Positions 21,925-34,859 of a DNA stretch of 64,000 bases are shown in pieces; positions within the stretch are counted from its first letter, which is position 1, and each line of letters opens with the position of its first letter. The stretch spans positions 9,844,126-9,908,125 of the forward strand of contig CM034311.1 of assembly GCA_019925795.1 (NCBI GenBank). The letters are read 5' to 3'. The stretch comes from Dendrobium chrysotoxum (taxonomy: Eukaryota; Streptophyta; Magnoliopsida; Asparagales; Orchidaceae). A model generated the notes under the pieces. The model was not told where the DNA came from. It did not search any database and saw only the letters and a list, made by a program, of their open reading frames with translations. A program made the position numbers and the translations under genes.

Positions 21925-22520
21925 TTACCAAAGCTTTTTAAGTATTCATGAAGTTATACATAGAAAATAAAATAATATGAATTAAACTTATGCTTTCAGG
22001 TTTTTCATCAACCTAATTAATTTATTTTTCATTTTTACGGCAAGAAATTACAAGAGATTATGAGATATATTATAGATTGCGAATGAGTATATCTTGTGAC
22101 CCAAAAGAAGTAGGATAAAAGAAAGCACATAGAAACTAGCTAGCCCAAAATATGATAAATCATAATTTTCAAATGGTAGCTAGAAGCATGAGTATTCCAA
22201 AACAAGCACTAGGCTATAAAAATGTACCGAGCATTCTACGAGCTACTCATAGTTTTGCTCGATGAAAGCTTGTTTGTGATCGTTTAATTAAGCAAGAAAT
22301 AAGTTTGCATTTTTTTTTAAAATAATCGAGGCTTAAATAAATAAGCTTGAATAACTATGTACTTGAATCAATTTTGTTCGTGAACAATGTCATTTAAAAT
22401 TCGTAAATAAGCTCGATAAGCAGCTCCCATTCCAAAAGCCAATATCCTATTCGATAATAAGCTCTTAAATAAGCTCAAAATCCTCTTTAAATTTCTTTCC
22501 AGTTCCAAAAAATTAGTGGT

Positions 22521-23236
22521 TTGACTATTAATAAAGATAAGAGTTGCTTTGTTACTGCTAACACCATTAACCAGATTAGAGTTAATGCTATTCATCGTAA
22601 ATGTGGTTTTGTTTATAAATATCTTCCTATTAAGTATTTGGGGACCCCTTTATTTAAAGGTAAGAAAATGACTTATCTTTCTGATGATATTTTTGCTTCT
22701 ATTCAAAGAAAATTATTCTCTTGTGCTTTCATTTTTTTTTTTGGTGGGAGGTTAGTCTTGATTAAAAGCATGCTTTGCTCTTTACCTATTTATATTTTTC
22801 ATACTATCCAGCCTACTTTGACTATTTGTTCACAAATTGAGAGACTTTTCAGCAAGTTCTTTGAGGGTTCTAAGAATAACAGTTTGTATTCTTTAGACTT
22901 CTTGGAAGAAGAGCTGTGGTGTTCTTGATGAAGGGGGGTTTGAGTCTAAAAGTATTGTGGATATGACTCATGCTTTCTCTCATAAACTATGGTTTGCATT
23001 TAGATCCAATAGAAGTTTGTGGGCTAAATTCATGATGAATAAGTACTGCCAAGGTAAATACCCTCTTTTATGTCAATATAAGGGGTCTAATTCTTTGGTG
23101 TGGAAAAGACTTTGCTCCATCAAGTGGGAGGCTAAGGAGCTCATTCAACGGGGTATTACTTATGGTAATATTTTCTTTTGACAAGATAATTGGATGGGGC
23201 CTTATTCTATTGTTAATTATTTACACTCCCATTCTA
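22521..23236 (+). pseudogene. LINE ORF2 fragment (C-terminal reverse transcriptase/thumb region)
   Basis: Open pieces 22,521-22,928 and 22,957-23,181. INKDKSCFVTANTINQIRVN, LPIKYLGTPLFKGKKMTYL and FGGRLVLIKSMLCSLPIYI are the conserved blocks after the FADD box in plant LINE ORF2. The second piece ends GITYGNIFF, TGA, QDNW; the homologous proteins have Trp at the TGA (23,179-23,181). One frameshift lies near 22,930. Similarity stops abruptly at 23,236 (CATTCTAC), where LTR sequence begins. Confidence 0.85.
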
Positions 23237-24002
23237 CGATGTGCACCATACTATATAATTTATGATAATCATATCTAAATTGATCATGTGATTAGGAGAA
23301 TAATTATGATTAATTTGTTCAATCATATCATATAGGACGATCGTAGATGATCGTACTGTACGATATAAATCTGTCATGGGATGATAATTAATTATCGTAG
23401 ATCGTACAAGATGAAATACCATAATTATTCATCTAATCATCCTAGACGATCCCCAATATTATACTGAATGATCAGTATAAATATTAACGGATCGTAATGT
23501 ACTATATTATGATCGTACAGTACTATCAGGTCAAATTCTACACATCGTACCGGATAATCCTATGATCATACTAGATGATCTTTATCGCTAGAATTAAATA
23601 TCTAGAGTTTTTTAAATTCTACACATCATACTGGATAATCCTGAGATCGTACTGTACGATCTTTTTCACTAGAATTGAATTTCTAGGATTTTTCAAAATC
23701 CTCTATTTAAGCATTCTCAAAAGACTCAGTAAGGGTCTTTGGCATGTATTGAGTCTCCATTCTTCTAGAGAAAACTTGAAGAGAGAGCCTTAAAAGGGAG
23801 AGAGGAAAGGGTGGAGTTTAAGAGGGAGAAGATCCTTATGGGTTTTAAAGGAGTATGGAGGGGGTTTCACACAATTGCTTCGGCAAGCTTGCACCTTAAT
23901 TACATCATAGTCAAGGTTTATCTTGAGGAAAGTTTTAGGAAGAAGAAGATCTCTTTGGTGTCAAAGGACCCGGCTACTCCATCGCACCGGGAAGGTGATA
24001 AA
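23237..24002 (+). mobile_element. Copia LTR fragment (5' LTR, truncated at both ends)
   Basis: Matches 26,509-27,266 of the complete LTR along its whole length, including the palindromes at 23,349-23,364 and 23,644-23,662, the CTATTTAAGC TATA-like box near 23,702, and AAAAGACTCAGTAAGGGTCT after it. It lacks about the first 500 and last 490 bp of the LTR, so both LTR-LINE and LTR-internal junctions are deletion scars. Divergence from the other LTR is visibly high, so the insertion is old. Confidence 0.85.
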
Positions 24003-26011
24003 TTTTATGCTAAAGTCACTATTATATGTGAATGAAAATGCTTAAATGATTATTTTATTGATAATCTAATTGGTTCAATCATTGCCTATGAGCAAAGTGT
24101 GAGTCAAAGATTTTTGGATGCATGTGAAACTATAGTGCTAAAAACTGAAGATACGAATAAAAGTGACTTAGTAGATAATGATAGTAAGAAAATATTATCA
24201 ATAATATATAAATTTAAAAATCTACTGAAGTGCAAACATCAATATCAGCAAAAATGGAATAAAGATTAAAATGATAAGAATAATAAGATTTTCTCTAACA
24301 TTATTTACTTTGGGTGTAAGAAACCCAGACATATGTAAAATTAGCACCCTAATAGAAAAACTCTTCATACAAAGGAAAATGATAAAAATAAGCCAATTGT
24401 AATATGGGCAAATGATAAAAAGCAAAAGATCTTCTAGGTGGACCTAGCTTCTAAATCATCAAATCAAGAGCAAAATAATGAGGTATAAAGTTTTGTTTAT
24501 GTGTTTATCTATGTTATAGTTAATGCATGTGTGTATGTTCTTTGTTTTATTTTTGTTCGCCATGAATGTTTTTATTTTTTATGTTATTTTAATATTTTAT
24601 TTTATAGTAAGATATTTATATTTCTAATTTTTTATTTAATTTTTAATGTATATTTTTTAGAACACTCTCTCATCATCACACATAAATTATATCTCATATC
24701 GTATTTGCATAAGAGAATCAATCACTTCTCTCTAATCATATTTTTTCTTAAAATAAAAAATTATCTCTTTTTACTTAAAATTTTTAGTAAGTGATTGTTG
24801 ACTTCCTTAAATAGTTAAAGGAAGAGAAATTGATGACTATCCCTATTTTTCTAGCTCCTTTAGTGGTGAAACTTCTTTTTGATTCAAAATCTATTTCAAA
24901 GTAGAAATTGAATCTAAAAATAGAGATCTGCTTCATCTTCTTACATTTCATTATCTCATAAGAATATTTTTTGTAAGTCAATGAATCTTCTTCAAATTTT
25001 TTTAATCAAGTTATTTATTTCTATCTTATGGATTGAGTTTTGCCTTGTGGCTTACTCTTCTTTATATAAGAGAGTGAATTTTTATTCTCTTATATTTGAA
25101 AGATAATCTCACAACTGAGAGAACTCCTTTAAAGATTTAGAAAGGAAGTATGTTCGAAAAATATGAAAAGAGGCACAAAATGAGCCCAAAATGAAAAGAT
25201 GCGTAATGTCTGTCAAATAATTATAAGATACATAAAATGTATCATAAATTAAAAGATGAGCAAAGTGCATAAAAAATTGATAAAGAGGTATAAAATGAAC
25301 CCACAATAAGTTAGGTCTCCTTTCTTTCAAATCTTTAAATCTTAAAAAAATCTATGTGCCAATTGATATCTTCAACACTTGAATTTGAAAATCATGATTT
25401 CTGATTCATCATTTTTACGTTAATATTCTATTAGATATATTTTATGCAAGAAGATTAAGAAGATTAAAATTTCTTCTCTAATTTATTTTTTGAATTACAT
25501 TTTTGTTTGAATAGATTTTAACCTATAAGGAGCTTGAGTTAGGGTGAATAAAACTCAATTCTCTAACTTTTTTAGCTTTAAGCATTTTCAATGCATTTCT
25601 TATTAAGCTTTTGAATAAAATCAAGAGATAACTTTCTCATTTCAAAAAAATTTGTTGAAATTAATTGATTCTTCTTATTCATCACCATCAGCTCCACCTG
25701 ATTAGGGTCCATATAATCTTTTGTATGTTATGTGTGTTCCATTTTTTTTTCTATTCTTTTTTATAATGTAAAAGGGGGAGAATATATTTATATGGTTGTA
25801 TTTGTGGTTAGGTTGTATCTATTTATCTTGTATTGGTATTTATTTTCTGTTATTTAGTTTTTAAAATTTATTTATCTTTATTAAAAAAAACTTTTTAATT
25901 TTTCCCCTATTTTTAATATAATTATTTTAGTGAGGGAAATATTAGGAGAAAATATTTTTTAAATTTACAAATTCAACCAGTAATATTTGTCATTAGCAAA
26001 AAGGAGGAAAT
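24003..26011 (+). pseudogene. Decayed internal region of a Copia element (gag fragment to polypurine tract)
   Basis: Begins with a gag C-terminal part: LIGSIIAYEQSVSQRFLDAC (about 24,068-24,127) and a zinc knuckle remnant YFGCKKPRHM followed by a stop (about 24,310-24,338). No protease, integrase or reverse transcriptase is found, so pol is deleted. Near 25,685 CAGCTCCACCTGATTAGGGT resembles the end of the extra ORF in the element at 63 kb (PPPPDQGP). Two purine tracts precede the LTR: AAAAGGGGGAGAAT near 25,767 and AAAAAGGAGGAAATT at 25,998-26,012, the latter being the functional-type polypurine tract. Confidence 0.7.
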
Positions 26012-27760
26012 TGTTATAACTCAAGCTCACGAGTTTATATTTTTTATGATAAATATTATAGCTCACATCCTTATATCTACTTATCTTTGTAATATATATT
26101 TATTCATATGTGTACTTATATTTCATGAATACTATGCACCATCTAATGAAGATTTAAGGCTCAAGATTAGGTAGAATATGTTATGTTATAAAGATTTTTG
26201 TAATATTAATTAATATATTTTTGATTTCTTGAGTCAAGTCTTATAAGGGTGTATGCTAGCTTGGTGACCATACACACACACTCAGGGAGAGTGAGATTGA
26301 GTCAAAATTAGAAGTTTAAATTTTAAACTAATCATACTTTACGATCAACTCATATAAATGGCTAACTTTGATAATTCATATATTTTGAACTCATCGTACT
26401 GTATGATTTATATCCTACATGACGATATATAGAAATTAAAAAACCCAGTCGCCAATCACAATTTAAGAAATATTTTAAATTTAATTTTTTATTCTAATTG
26501 TACCTTATAATGTGCATCGTACTGTATGATCCATAATAATCATGCTTAAATTGATCATATGATTATGAGAATAATTATAGTTAATTTGTTCAATCAGATC
26601 GTACAGGACGATCGTAAACGATCGTACTGTACGACCCAAATCTATCATGAGATGATAATTAATCGTCACATATCATACAAGATGAAATACTATAATTATT
26701 CATCTAATTATCTTGGATGATCCCCAATATCGTATTAGATAATTAGTACAAATTTAAACTGATCGTACTATACTATATTATAATAGTATAATACTATTAG
26801 GTTAAATTTTATACATCATACTAGACGATCCTGTGATCATACTAGATAATCTTTATCGCCAGAATTGAGTTTATAGGATTTTTCAAATTCTAGACATCAA
26901 ACTAGATGATCCTGAGATCGTACTGTATGACCTTTACCGCTATAATTAAATTTTTAAGGTTTTTTAAAGCCTTCTATTTAAGCTTTCTCAAAAGACTCAG
27001 TAAAGGTCTTTGGCATGCATTGAGTCTCCATTCTTCTGGAGAAAACTTGAAGAAAGAGCCTTAAAAATGAGAGAGAAAAGGGTAGAGTTTGAGAGGGAGA
27101 AGATCCTTGTGGGTTTCAAGGGAGTGTGGAGGGGGTTTCATATGGTTGCTCCAGCAAGCTTGCACCTTAGTACCATATAGTCATGGCTTATCTTGAGAAA
27201 AGTTTTGGAAAGAAGAAGATCTCTTTGGTGTCAATGGAACTAGTTACTCCATCGCACTGGGGAAGGTGAAAGCTATTCAAGGTTCTCTTCCTATAGAAGG
27301 ATTTATGGTCCTCTTCCGTCTCTTTGAGGGAGAAAAAGGATTACGGTCCTCTGCCGCACTGGATTGGTGGAAGAGATTTTGTAAGGGCTTCTCCGCTTAG
27401 ATGTGGGGGCTAAAAGAGAGTTACTAAAAGTTTAATGCAATACCTAGAGTGGGTGACTCTGAGGAGTGGACATAGGTTAGATTGACCAAACCACAATAAA
27501 TCTTTGATGTGTTTGTTCTTGGTTTTATTTTTTCATACTTTATTTTTTGCATTTGTTTTTGTTATAATTGTATGGTTAAAAATCTCTAATTTTTTGTCAT
27601 TGTGAAATTAATTTGTTTTCGTATTGAGAGATAAAATTATCAGTTTTCAGATGTTAAAAAAGCTTTAAAAAGGAGGATTTTTCTTTTTGTTTAAAAAAGT
27701 TTTTAATTAACAAATTCACCCCCCCTAGTTAGCCTCGGGCTTATTCTTAAAGGTTTAACA
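26012..27760 (+). mobile_element. Complete Copia 3' LTR (1,749 bp)
   Basis: Bounded by TGTTATAAC at the start (next to the polypurine tract) and GGTTTAACA at the end, giving TGTTA/TAACA termini. Contains palindromes near 26,619-26,634 and 26,914-26,932, a TATA-like CTATTTAAGC near 26,967, a leader-like region with repeated TTCTCTTCC/GGTCCTCTGCC blocks (27,250-27,380) and CAAATTCACCCCCCC near the end, a feature common at LTR ends of SIRE-type Copia. LINE copy F resumes at 27,761. Confidence 0.85.
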
Positions 27761-28395
27761 ACCCTCATGAACTATAAGCAGGTTGGGCCTTGGTTGTGTT
27801 GGGTTGCCTCTCATCTTTGTCAGTTTGAAACTCTTTGGTATGGTATGAGGCCTATCTCTTATTGCTGGCTCATGGGTTATCTGTTACATTTTGGTTGCTT
27901 ACCTGGGTCCTTAACTTGTTATGGAGTTGGTTTTCCCTTTTTGGCCCATCTATTATTATTACGGGTTTGAGAGGTAAACTTTATTATTTATATAAAGTTA
28001 TGCTGTATTTTGCTTTCTCCTTTATTTTTTTTGCAGGATTTATTTTGGTTATTAATGGATCTTATATGGCTGGATCAGGCTAGGGCTTCTTTGGGGCAGT
28101 AGCTTCTTATCCACCTTTCTTTTTTGGTTTTCTAGTTATTATTTTTATAATTTAGATGGGTTCATAAGCTCTATAGGTTTTCTTTTCTTTTTTTATTGTA
28201 GCTCTTTAAGTATTAGCCAGCTCTTGAACCCTTTAAGGATTTGTAATATTTTTTGGTGATTAACACATAGACCCTTCTATAGGTTTAACCAAAAATAAAT
28301 AAAATTAATTTTTTTTTAAAAAAAAGGTTCAATAAGCAGCTCGATTCTTATTTAATACAAAGCTCATCAATAAGCTCATTGAAAACTCAATTATT

Positions 28396-29091
28396 TTTAT
28401 TTATTTTGTTGTTGGCTGGTGGTGGTTCTTCCCTTTGTTGGCATTTGGGTAGATAGATTATTTCCTTCTGGGTGTTTGGTGGTTTTCTTCTTCATGGGTG
28501 TTTGTTGGGTGTTTCTGTGGCGGCTGGGCTGGTTGGAGTTGTTTGTTGGCTGTGGCTTTTGGGTCTGCTAGGTCTATTATCTAGTGGCTTTGTTAGTTTC
28601 TATTTTGTTGTTGATTGGCAGTGGTTCTTCACCTGGTTGGCATTTGGGTGTCATAATGTTTCATTCTAGTGGTGGGGTTCTATTGCACTTTGATCCATTC
28701 TCTGTTATTTGATTTGATTTGGTTGATGTTTCTTCCTATTTGAGGTCTTTCTATGCAAGATTTGGTTCAGTGAGGTTTCTAGTCTTGGCTTGGCTGGGTG
28801 GCTACTCTTTGTGTTTGATCTTTCTTGCTTTCTATATTTTTTGCAGGCTCGATCACATTTTTTGGCTTCCTTGACCAATTCTTTAATGCAGATCCTTTCA
28901 ATATTTTGGCCTTGCCTTCTTTTCGTTTTGATTCTTTTAATCTGTAACTAGTTGGGGATCTTAAACTCTATAGATTTTTTCTAATTTTTTATTGTAGCTA
29001 TCTGAATAGTTAATGAGTTTTCAATCCGTTTCAGGAGCTTGTAATCCTTTTGCTTATTTAGCACATACGCCCACTGCAAATTAAAAAAAAG
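28396..29091 (+). mobile_element. LINE 3' UTR insertion (copy G) with 10 bp TSD
   Basis: About 0.7 kb of G/T-rich LINE 3' UTR ending TTTAGCACATACGCCC and a short A-tail, flanked by CTCAATTATT at 28,386-28,395 and 29,092-29,101. Severely 5'-truncated; the open frame inside (28,472-28,669) is a T/G-driven hydrophobic string, not a gene. Confidence 0.8.
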
Positions 29092-29393
29092 CTCAATTAT
29101 TATTTGATTATAAAAATGATGAATATATCTAATATAAATATTTCTATTCATATTAATTTAATGATATACTAATTATTAATTAACTATTTCAAATTAATTA
29201 AATATATTCAAGAACATGCTTAATGTAATTATTTGTTTGTAGGTTCGATAATGCTTGTTTGTTATGCTAATAAACATGTTGAAGTAGATATCATTTATAG
29301 CTCGATAAGAGCTCATTTATTTAAAGCTCAATAAGGGCTCGTTTGTTTAAAGCTCGATCTACCATTTCTTTAGTTTTAGAATGATTTATTAAT

Positions 29394-29508
<115 letters not shown>

Positions 29509-29813
29509 TCTCCAAGAAAAAATTCTTGCGAATTGCGACAACAAATATATAATGAAAAGAATAAGAAGGAATCTTTAGAAAATATTTAAAAAATAGGCTC
29601 AACAGCTCATTTGTTTAAAGCTTGATAAGCATGAAATGAATCAAACATGAACTAAACATGAACATCTATTAATTTAAATGAACCAAGCTTGAACATAGGC
29701 AGAAAAGCTCGAATCGAGCTCAAACTGAGCTTGAATAAGTTGACAATAAATAAACTCAAACATGAGAAGCACCATCTTGGCTTAGTTCATTTCTTTTGTA
29801 ACCCTAGAAAGCA

Positions 29814-30660
29814 CATAAAGAATGTTTAAATATTGGAGGAAAATATCCATCCAACTTAGCAGAATCTAATCCTCTACAAAATGATAGAGGATGTCAATAA
29901 AAAGTATATAATCAACTTCCTAAAACATTAGCATAGTTGTATAAGTCTTCAATTTAGATATTTTCTCATAAATATTTTTGCAAATGTGACCCATATATAA
30001 AGTAAAGTCCTCCTAAAAAATATTTCTCTAAGATATTTTCCTCTTTAAAATTTCTTTAAACTTTTTTAATTTTTGTGAAGGTGTTTATCACCTATCCTCA
30101 TTTTAAAGCATGAGAATTTGAAGTCTCAATCTGAGCACGCTATGCAGGAATTGAAGAGAATCTTTTTATCTTAAGTCTTCACTAGTAGAATGATCCTTAG
30201 GGTCTTAATCATGAAGTGTCTAATATTAATGATGTAGAAATAAAGAAACATCTGAGCCAACTAATAAAGAGACTATGGGAATCATTTAAAGATTCACAAT
30301 ATCTTCTTTTTAGATAATCCTTTATATGGTTGAGCTGCTTATAAGTGATGTAGTCATTGGGATGGTTACCTTATACTATTCTTTTCTCAGAATGCTTGAT
30401 GATTTGATTTCTTATCTTTAGTTGAATTCATGCTCATCACATTTTTTATGACGATAAATTGTGAATTGTGCATATCTAATATCCTTCTGCATAGTAGGAT
30501 TGAGATCAAGGAAAAGAATGAGGAATTGTATTAAGTGATTCTTTATAATTAATTAGGGCTTATAACAAATCTAATTACCCCTCAGAGCATAGGAACTAGG
30601 AAAGTCAAATTGAACAAAAAATAAAAAAATAAAAAAATAAAATAAATCAGAAAAAAAATA
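29814..30660. other. AT-rich intergenic sequence
   Basis: No gene or repeat family recognised. The right end is A-rich (AAAATAAAAAAATAAA repeats at 30,615-30,660) and leads into the TSD of the next LINE. Confidence 0.45.
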
Positions 30661-30684
30661 AAAAAGAACCAAAAGAGAATAGAG

Positions 30685-32700
30685 GTAGAATCTCAAGGCA
30701 GTATATAGTTGGGGTGCAATAAGCACCATCTCATTGTTAGGGCTTTGCCTTAGCCACCTCTCCTTATCACTGTCCCAGTCGATCATTCCAATAATTTCTT
30801 CATGGTTTTTCCAACTTCAATAGATCTCCCATTTTGGATAGCGGTTAACCAAGTTCACTTGGGAGATCCTGGCTTTTTAAGTGGTAATAATTCCTCTCAA
30901 TCATTTGTTGACGCTCTTTCGGGCATATCCTCTGCGGATGTCTTTCCTGATCTCAAAGCCACAACCTATCAGGGGTTGCTGGCTCTATGACATTCAGATG
31001 AAGAGATTATTGCTCTTGCTGCCCCTTTCGAATTCACTTTGGTTGATAATTTTCTCAATCGCAGGCCTTCTTTGGATGCGATGAAAAAATTTTTATTCAA
31101 CCTTAAACTAAGCAACAAGTTTTCAGTCACCCTCCTTGATGCAAAGCATGTGTTGATAAAACTTAAGAATTATATGAATTACGGTAGTGTTTTTACCCAT
31201 AGATATTACTTTGTTTTCAATTGGTACATGTATCTGACCAAATGGTCCCCATTTTTTGACATTATCATGGATTCCCCCATTATCCCCATTTGGATTTCTT
31301 TCCTAACCTTAGGCCCCATTTTTTCTCTTCCCACATACTCTATGGTTTGGGCTCCTTGTTTGGTCGCCCTCTAAAAATTGATAATGCTATTTCTATTGGC
31401 TCTCATCCTTCAGTCGCTCGGGAGTGGTCGAGTTAGACATAACTGAGCAATATCCTGCTTCAATCTGGTTGGGACATGAAAATCCAGTTATGTTCAACAT
31501 GTAGAGATGGAGGAATTTTTTCATTATTGTGATCTCTGCAAATCATTGGGGCACATGAAAAATGAGTGTATCATCTTTAATCCTCTTTTAAGTAGGGATT
31601 CACGGACTATTAAAAATGATTTTCCTACTGTTATTGCTACGAACATTGTGCTTAATGAGAAAACTAATAATGGTAACAATAATATTGAGTCTCATGGTAT
31701 TTTTCCATCTTGAGATAATATTAATAATTTTGTGATTAATGAGGGTAAGATTAATTCTATGGCGAACTTGTTTCCTACTACTATAAGTTGTGAGAATCAA
31801 TTAGCTTTATCCCCTCATAGGGATCCTGTGGAACACCAGCTTGGTGATAATTTGGAGAATGTGTTGATATTGGTGAGGGGCTTCTCACCTCTGTGGATGC
31901 TCATGCTATTTTTAGTAATTATTCATATGTCTTGAATGAGGTGCCTATAATTAACCTATCGATTTTCCCTATCTCTGATGAAGTGGTTATTTCTCTTAAT
32001 AGTGGGAAGCAATTGTTGAACATGGATTCTATAGATCCTATTGATCACTCCGATTGGATTTTCTCTCAATTGGGTGATCACTGGGGCGATGGGAGGAATA
32101 ATGATGGTATCTCTAAAATTTTGATGGATGATAGTGATTTAAATATTGTGCAAGAGGATAATGAGGGAGTCACTATGTTTTCTGGCAAGAACGGTAAGAA
32201 AAATAAAAATAAAGGTTTTAAAGTTTTTATTGGTAAGAGTACTCGTTCTAATGATAATTCAGGTTCCTCAATTGGTTAGTCCCTTTTTTTTGTTGGGGCT
32301 ATTCTGTTCTGTTATTGGCTTTTCTGGCTCTGCACCGGGTGGCTTCTCTTTTGGTGGTTGTTGGTTAATCATGGGTTGATGTTCTGGTTGGTTCCTCTAG
32401 GTCATTTTAGTCGAGGTCTTTGGCTTCTCGTCGGCATGCTAGTCAAAGGGTTTGATTCTGCTGTAATTGTTTCTCCTTTGTTCCGGTTGTGGCTCCTTAA
32501 TCGTTGGTGCCTTTTGCTCTATCTTATTTTTTTTCCTTCTGCTTTTCATTGTAATTTAGTAGGGACCTTAAGCTATTAGCTTTCATTTTCCTCGCTTTAT
32601 TGTAGCTCTTTTTGCAGTTGTGGCTCGAGGTCCCCTTATGGACCTTATAACCTTTTATTTTATTAACGCGTAGGTCCCTTGGCGGATTTTATCCAAAAAG
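30685..32700 (+). mobile_element. ORF1-only LINE derivative (element C) with 24 bp TSD
   Basis: 2,016 bp plus-strand insertion between two 24 bp direct repeats (30,661-30,684 and 32,701-32,724) differing at one base. Order: short 5' UTR (30,685-30,801), ORF1 (30,802-32,279), then at once a G/T-rich 3' UTR of about 420 bp ending in TTAACGCGTAGGTCCC and a short A-rich tail. No ORF2 sequence. The clean TSD shows the 2.0 kb unit is a complete insertion, and it is the best preserved of the three ORF1-only elements. Confidence 0.88.
30802..32279 (+). pseudogene. LINE ORF1 (DUF4283 plus intact zinc knuckle), element C
   Basis: Starts at ATG 30,802. The first two open blocks are in one frame, split only by a TGA at 30,988-30,990: SQSFVDALSG, then FEFTLVDNFLNRRPSLDAMK and SVTLLDAKHVLIKLKNYM, then WSPFFDIIMDSPIIPIWISF. 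A second lesion follows at 31,374. The knuckle YCDLCKSLGHMKNECIIF (31,528-31,570) is a complete C-X2-C-X4-H-X4-C. An acidic linker follows, and the C-terminus GKKNKNKGFKVF is basic, ending with TAG at 32,277-32,279. As in intact LINEs this would be a nucleic-acid-binding chaperone of the LINE RNP; here it is interrupted by about three lesions. Confidence 0.82.
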
Positions 32701-32724
32701 AAAAAGAACCAAAAGAGCATAGAG

Positions 32725-33398
32725 AGATAAACTTAGATTTCAATTAGGTATCAAAAATATAAAAGTAATTTCATGGTCATGCCCCATTTTTGACCTTCTA
32801 TTTATACATGCGGTCTAAGGAAGTAGAACAAGAATCATAAATAAATATATAAGAGAAATTTGATATAGTTAGCCGAGTAGTGGGGCATGCTTTGATTGAG
32901 TGCATTCCAATAACTGAGAATTTGTGGCGAGTAACTTAATAAAGGGAAAATCTACTTAATGAGTTCTCCTGACTAAATGAACTGAGGAGTACTTTTGTAT
33001 GAGTTATGAGTTCTTTTGACTAATAGCCTAGGCAATTAGGATTTCTTGGTAGTAAGTTCATTAGTTGATACATGAGACTAGTACTGCTACTCTTAGGTGA
33101 ATTAATGATATCAAATCATGCTCAACTTTTGATCTTTTGATGAGTTCTGATTTGATTTTTGGCCAATGAATTTATTGAATTGAGTTTAAAACTATATAAA
33201 AAAACTTGACCACTTTGACTTGAATGATTATGAGTGTATAATTTTCACAGATGCTCTAACCCTCCCTATATACTTAATTAAACATATAAATGGATTTAAA
33301 TAATCTAATACCATTTCTTTTTTATAGTAAGTTTATAAACTTTATACTATATTGGTGAATTCTATATTTAGAAAATATTTGACATGATAGATAAATTT
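32725..33398. other. AT-rich intergenic sequence
   Basis: No gene seen. Some short repeated words (GAGTTCT/ATGAGTT, 32,960-33,160). Ends at the CACTA terminus. Confidence 0.45.
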
Positions 33399-34859
33399 CA
33401 CTACAGGAAAGTTACATTTTTGCGGTGGAAAAATCCGCAGCAAAATAAGAAAAATTCGTCGCAAAATATGATTTATGTTGGATTTGTTGCGCGGATTTGC
33501 TGCTAAATATAAACCGACTCAAAAAATAGCGTTGTAAAACTATTTTCGGCGGGGAAAATCAGCTGCAAATTTTTTTGGTGGATTTGCGATGGATTTGGGG
33601 TAGAACTTCAGTCAAAGATAAACTAAAAGTACCAAAAATTTGCCCAGCCAGCCAGGCTGCCTACTGCACGCCTGACCGGGCTGCCAACTGCCCGCACCTG
33701 ATCAAACTACCCGTTGCCCGCATCATCTCTTGCTTCACAGGCCTGCCTAAGATTCTTTTTTTTATTGTCGGGAAACCCCTCGGTGGGGGCCTACGTGTTA
33801 ATATCGGGAAAAAAATACAAAGTCCTTAGAGAGGACTCAAGCTCACTACTGCTCAAACGAGCTACAAAATTCAAGAAAAACAAAAAACCTAAGAGCTAGA
33901 GTCCTCTACTAAACAAAATTATAGATATACCTAGGAATATTCTACGGTGCACAAGCACGAGCACCAAAAAATGAGAAGAGTAACACAAAATGACAAGCAG
34001 CATCAAAAGCTTCTCCAGTGATAAAAAAATATCCCGCACGAGCTTTCTAGAAATACCCGCAAAGCTAAAATTCTGCAAGAAGAGATAAATCCCTTGATAA
34101 AAATGCTAGTCAAAATATATGTAAGTTAAACCCATCCAGTAGATACCAATACAATTATTACTAAAAGAGGAATCCTAAAACCAGGAATTAGCCACCCAAG
34201 CAGTGAAGCTGCAGCCACCCCAATGGGAACACAGACTAATAAAGCTCAGAACAGTCACATAGGTGATAACTACACAAGAACAAACCACTAGGTACACAAA
34301 CCAACTAGTGATGCCAACCCAATAATCAACAACTAACTTTCGAACAGAACCGAGCCCCTTAGCGACCCAACAGGGAAGCAAGAGAAAAATCAGAAAGCAC
34401 CCATGAGCAATAAGCAGAACAATGCCGAACAACCAGCATAACAAAGGAACAGACCACTCAAAATAATAAAAGAACCCAGGCAGAACCCTGCCAATACCCA
34501 CAACACCAGTAGGAAAGCAACAGATGGACTGAAAATTAGTAGAGAAATCAAAAAAATCCTTACTCCAGACCAAATCCACAAAAACAAAGGCTAAACTAGG
34601 AAGAACCACAAAATGCAAACCCACCATAGACTTAATAAAGGGAAAACAACATCTGTTAGAATCAAAACAAAAGAAGTAATGACCCAAAATGACCAGCCCA
34701 AATGGAGACACCGCCAGCAGAGTAAAAGGATCAATCCACCAAAACACCCTAACGACTAACACAAGAGATTAAAAAACCCACAGAAGCCAGCATAACAAAC
34801 TAGCCCATCAACTAGAAAGGAACAAAGTAAAGATCAAGCAAGACAGCCAAAAACCAAAA

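Larger units (their letters stand above)
22427..28326 (+). mobile_element. LINE copy F (5'-truncated), split by a Copia LTR element
   Basis: Plus-strand LINE in two parts: 22,427-23,236 (late reverse transcriptase and following region) and 27,761-28,326 (3' UTR, LINE end signature near 28,260, A-rich tail). The whole is flanked by a 16 bp TSD, GCTCGATAAGCAGCTC (22,411-22,426) and GTTCAATAAGCAGCTC (28,327-28,342), two mismatches. The left part is nearly identical in order to copy L1 at 3,100-3,900. The segment between the two parts (rest of zf-RVT, RNase H) was lost together with the adjacent LTR end. Confidence 0.8.

Noticed and set aside
23340..26940. CRISPR-like array of short repeats
   Set aside because: Spacing is irregular, repeats are palindromic half-sites inside LTRs, and the context is a plant nuclear genome.
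34175..34762. 195-codon minus-strand open frame of hydrophobic residues, looking like a membrane protein
   Set aside because: It lies in the T/G-rich 3' UTR of LINE H. Similar hydrophobic frames occur in the 3' UTRs at 0.84-1.3, 9.7-10.3, 27.8-28.1 and 47.4-48.0 kb, but their sequences do not align as proteins. Base composition explains them.
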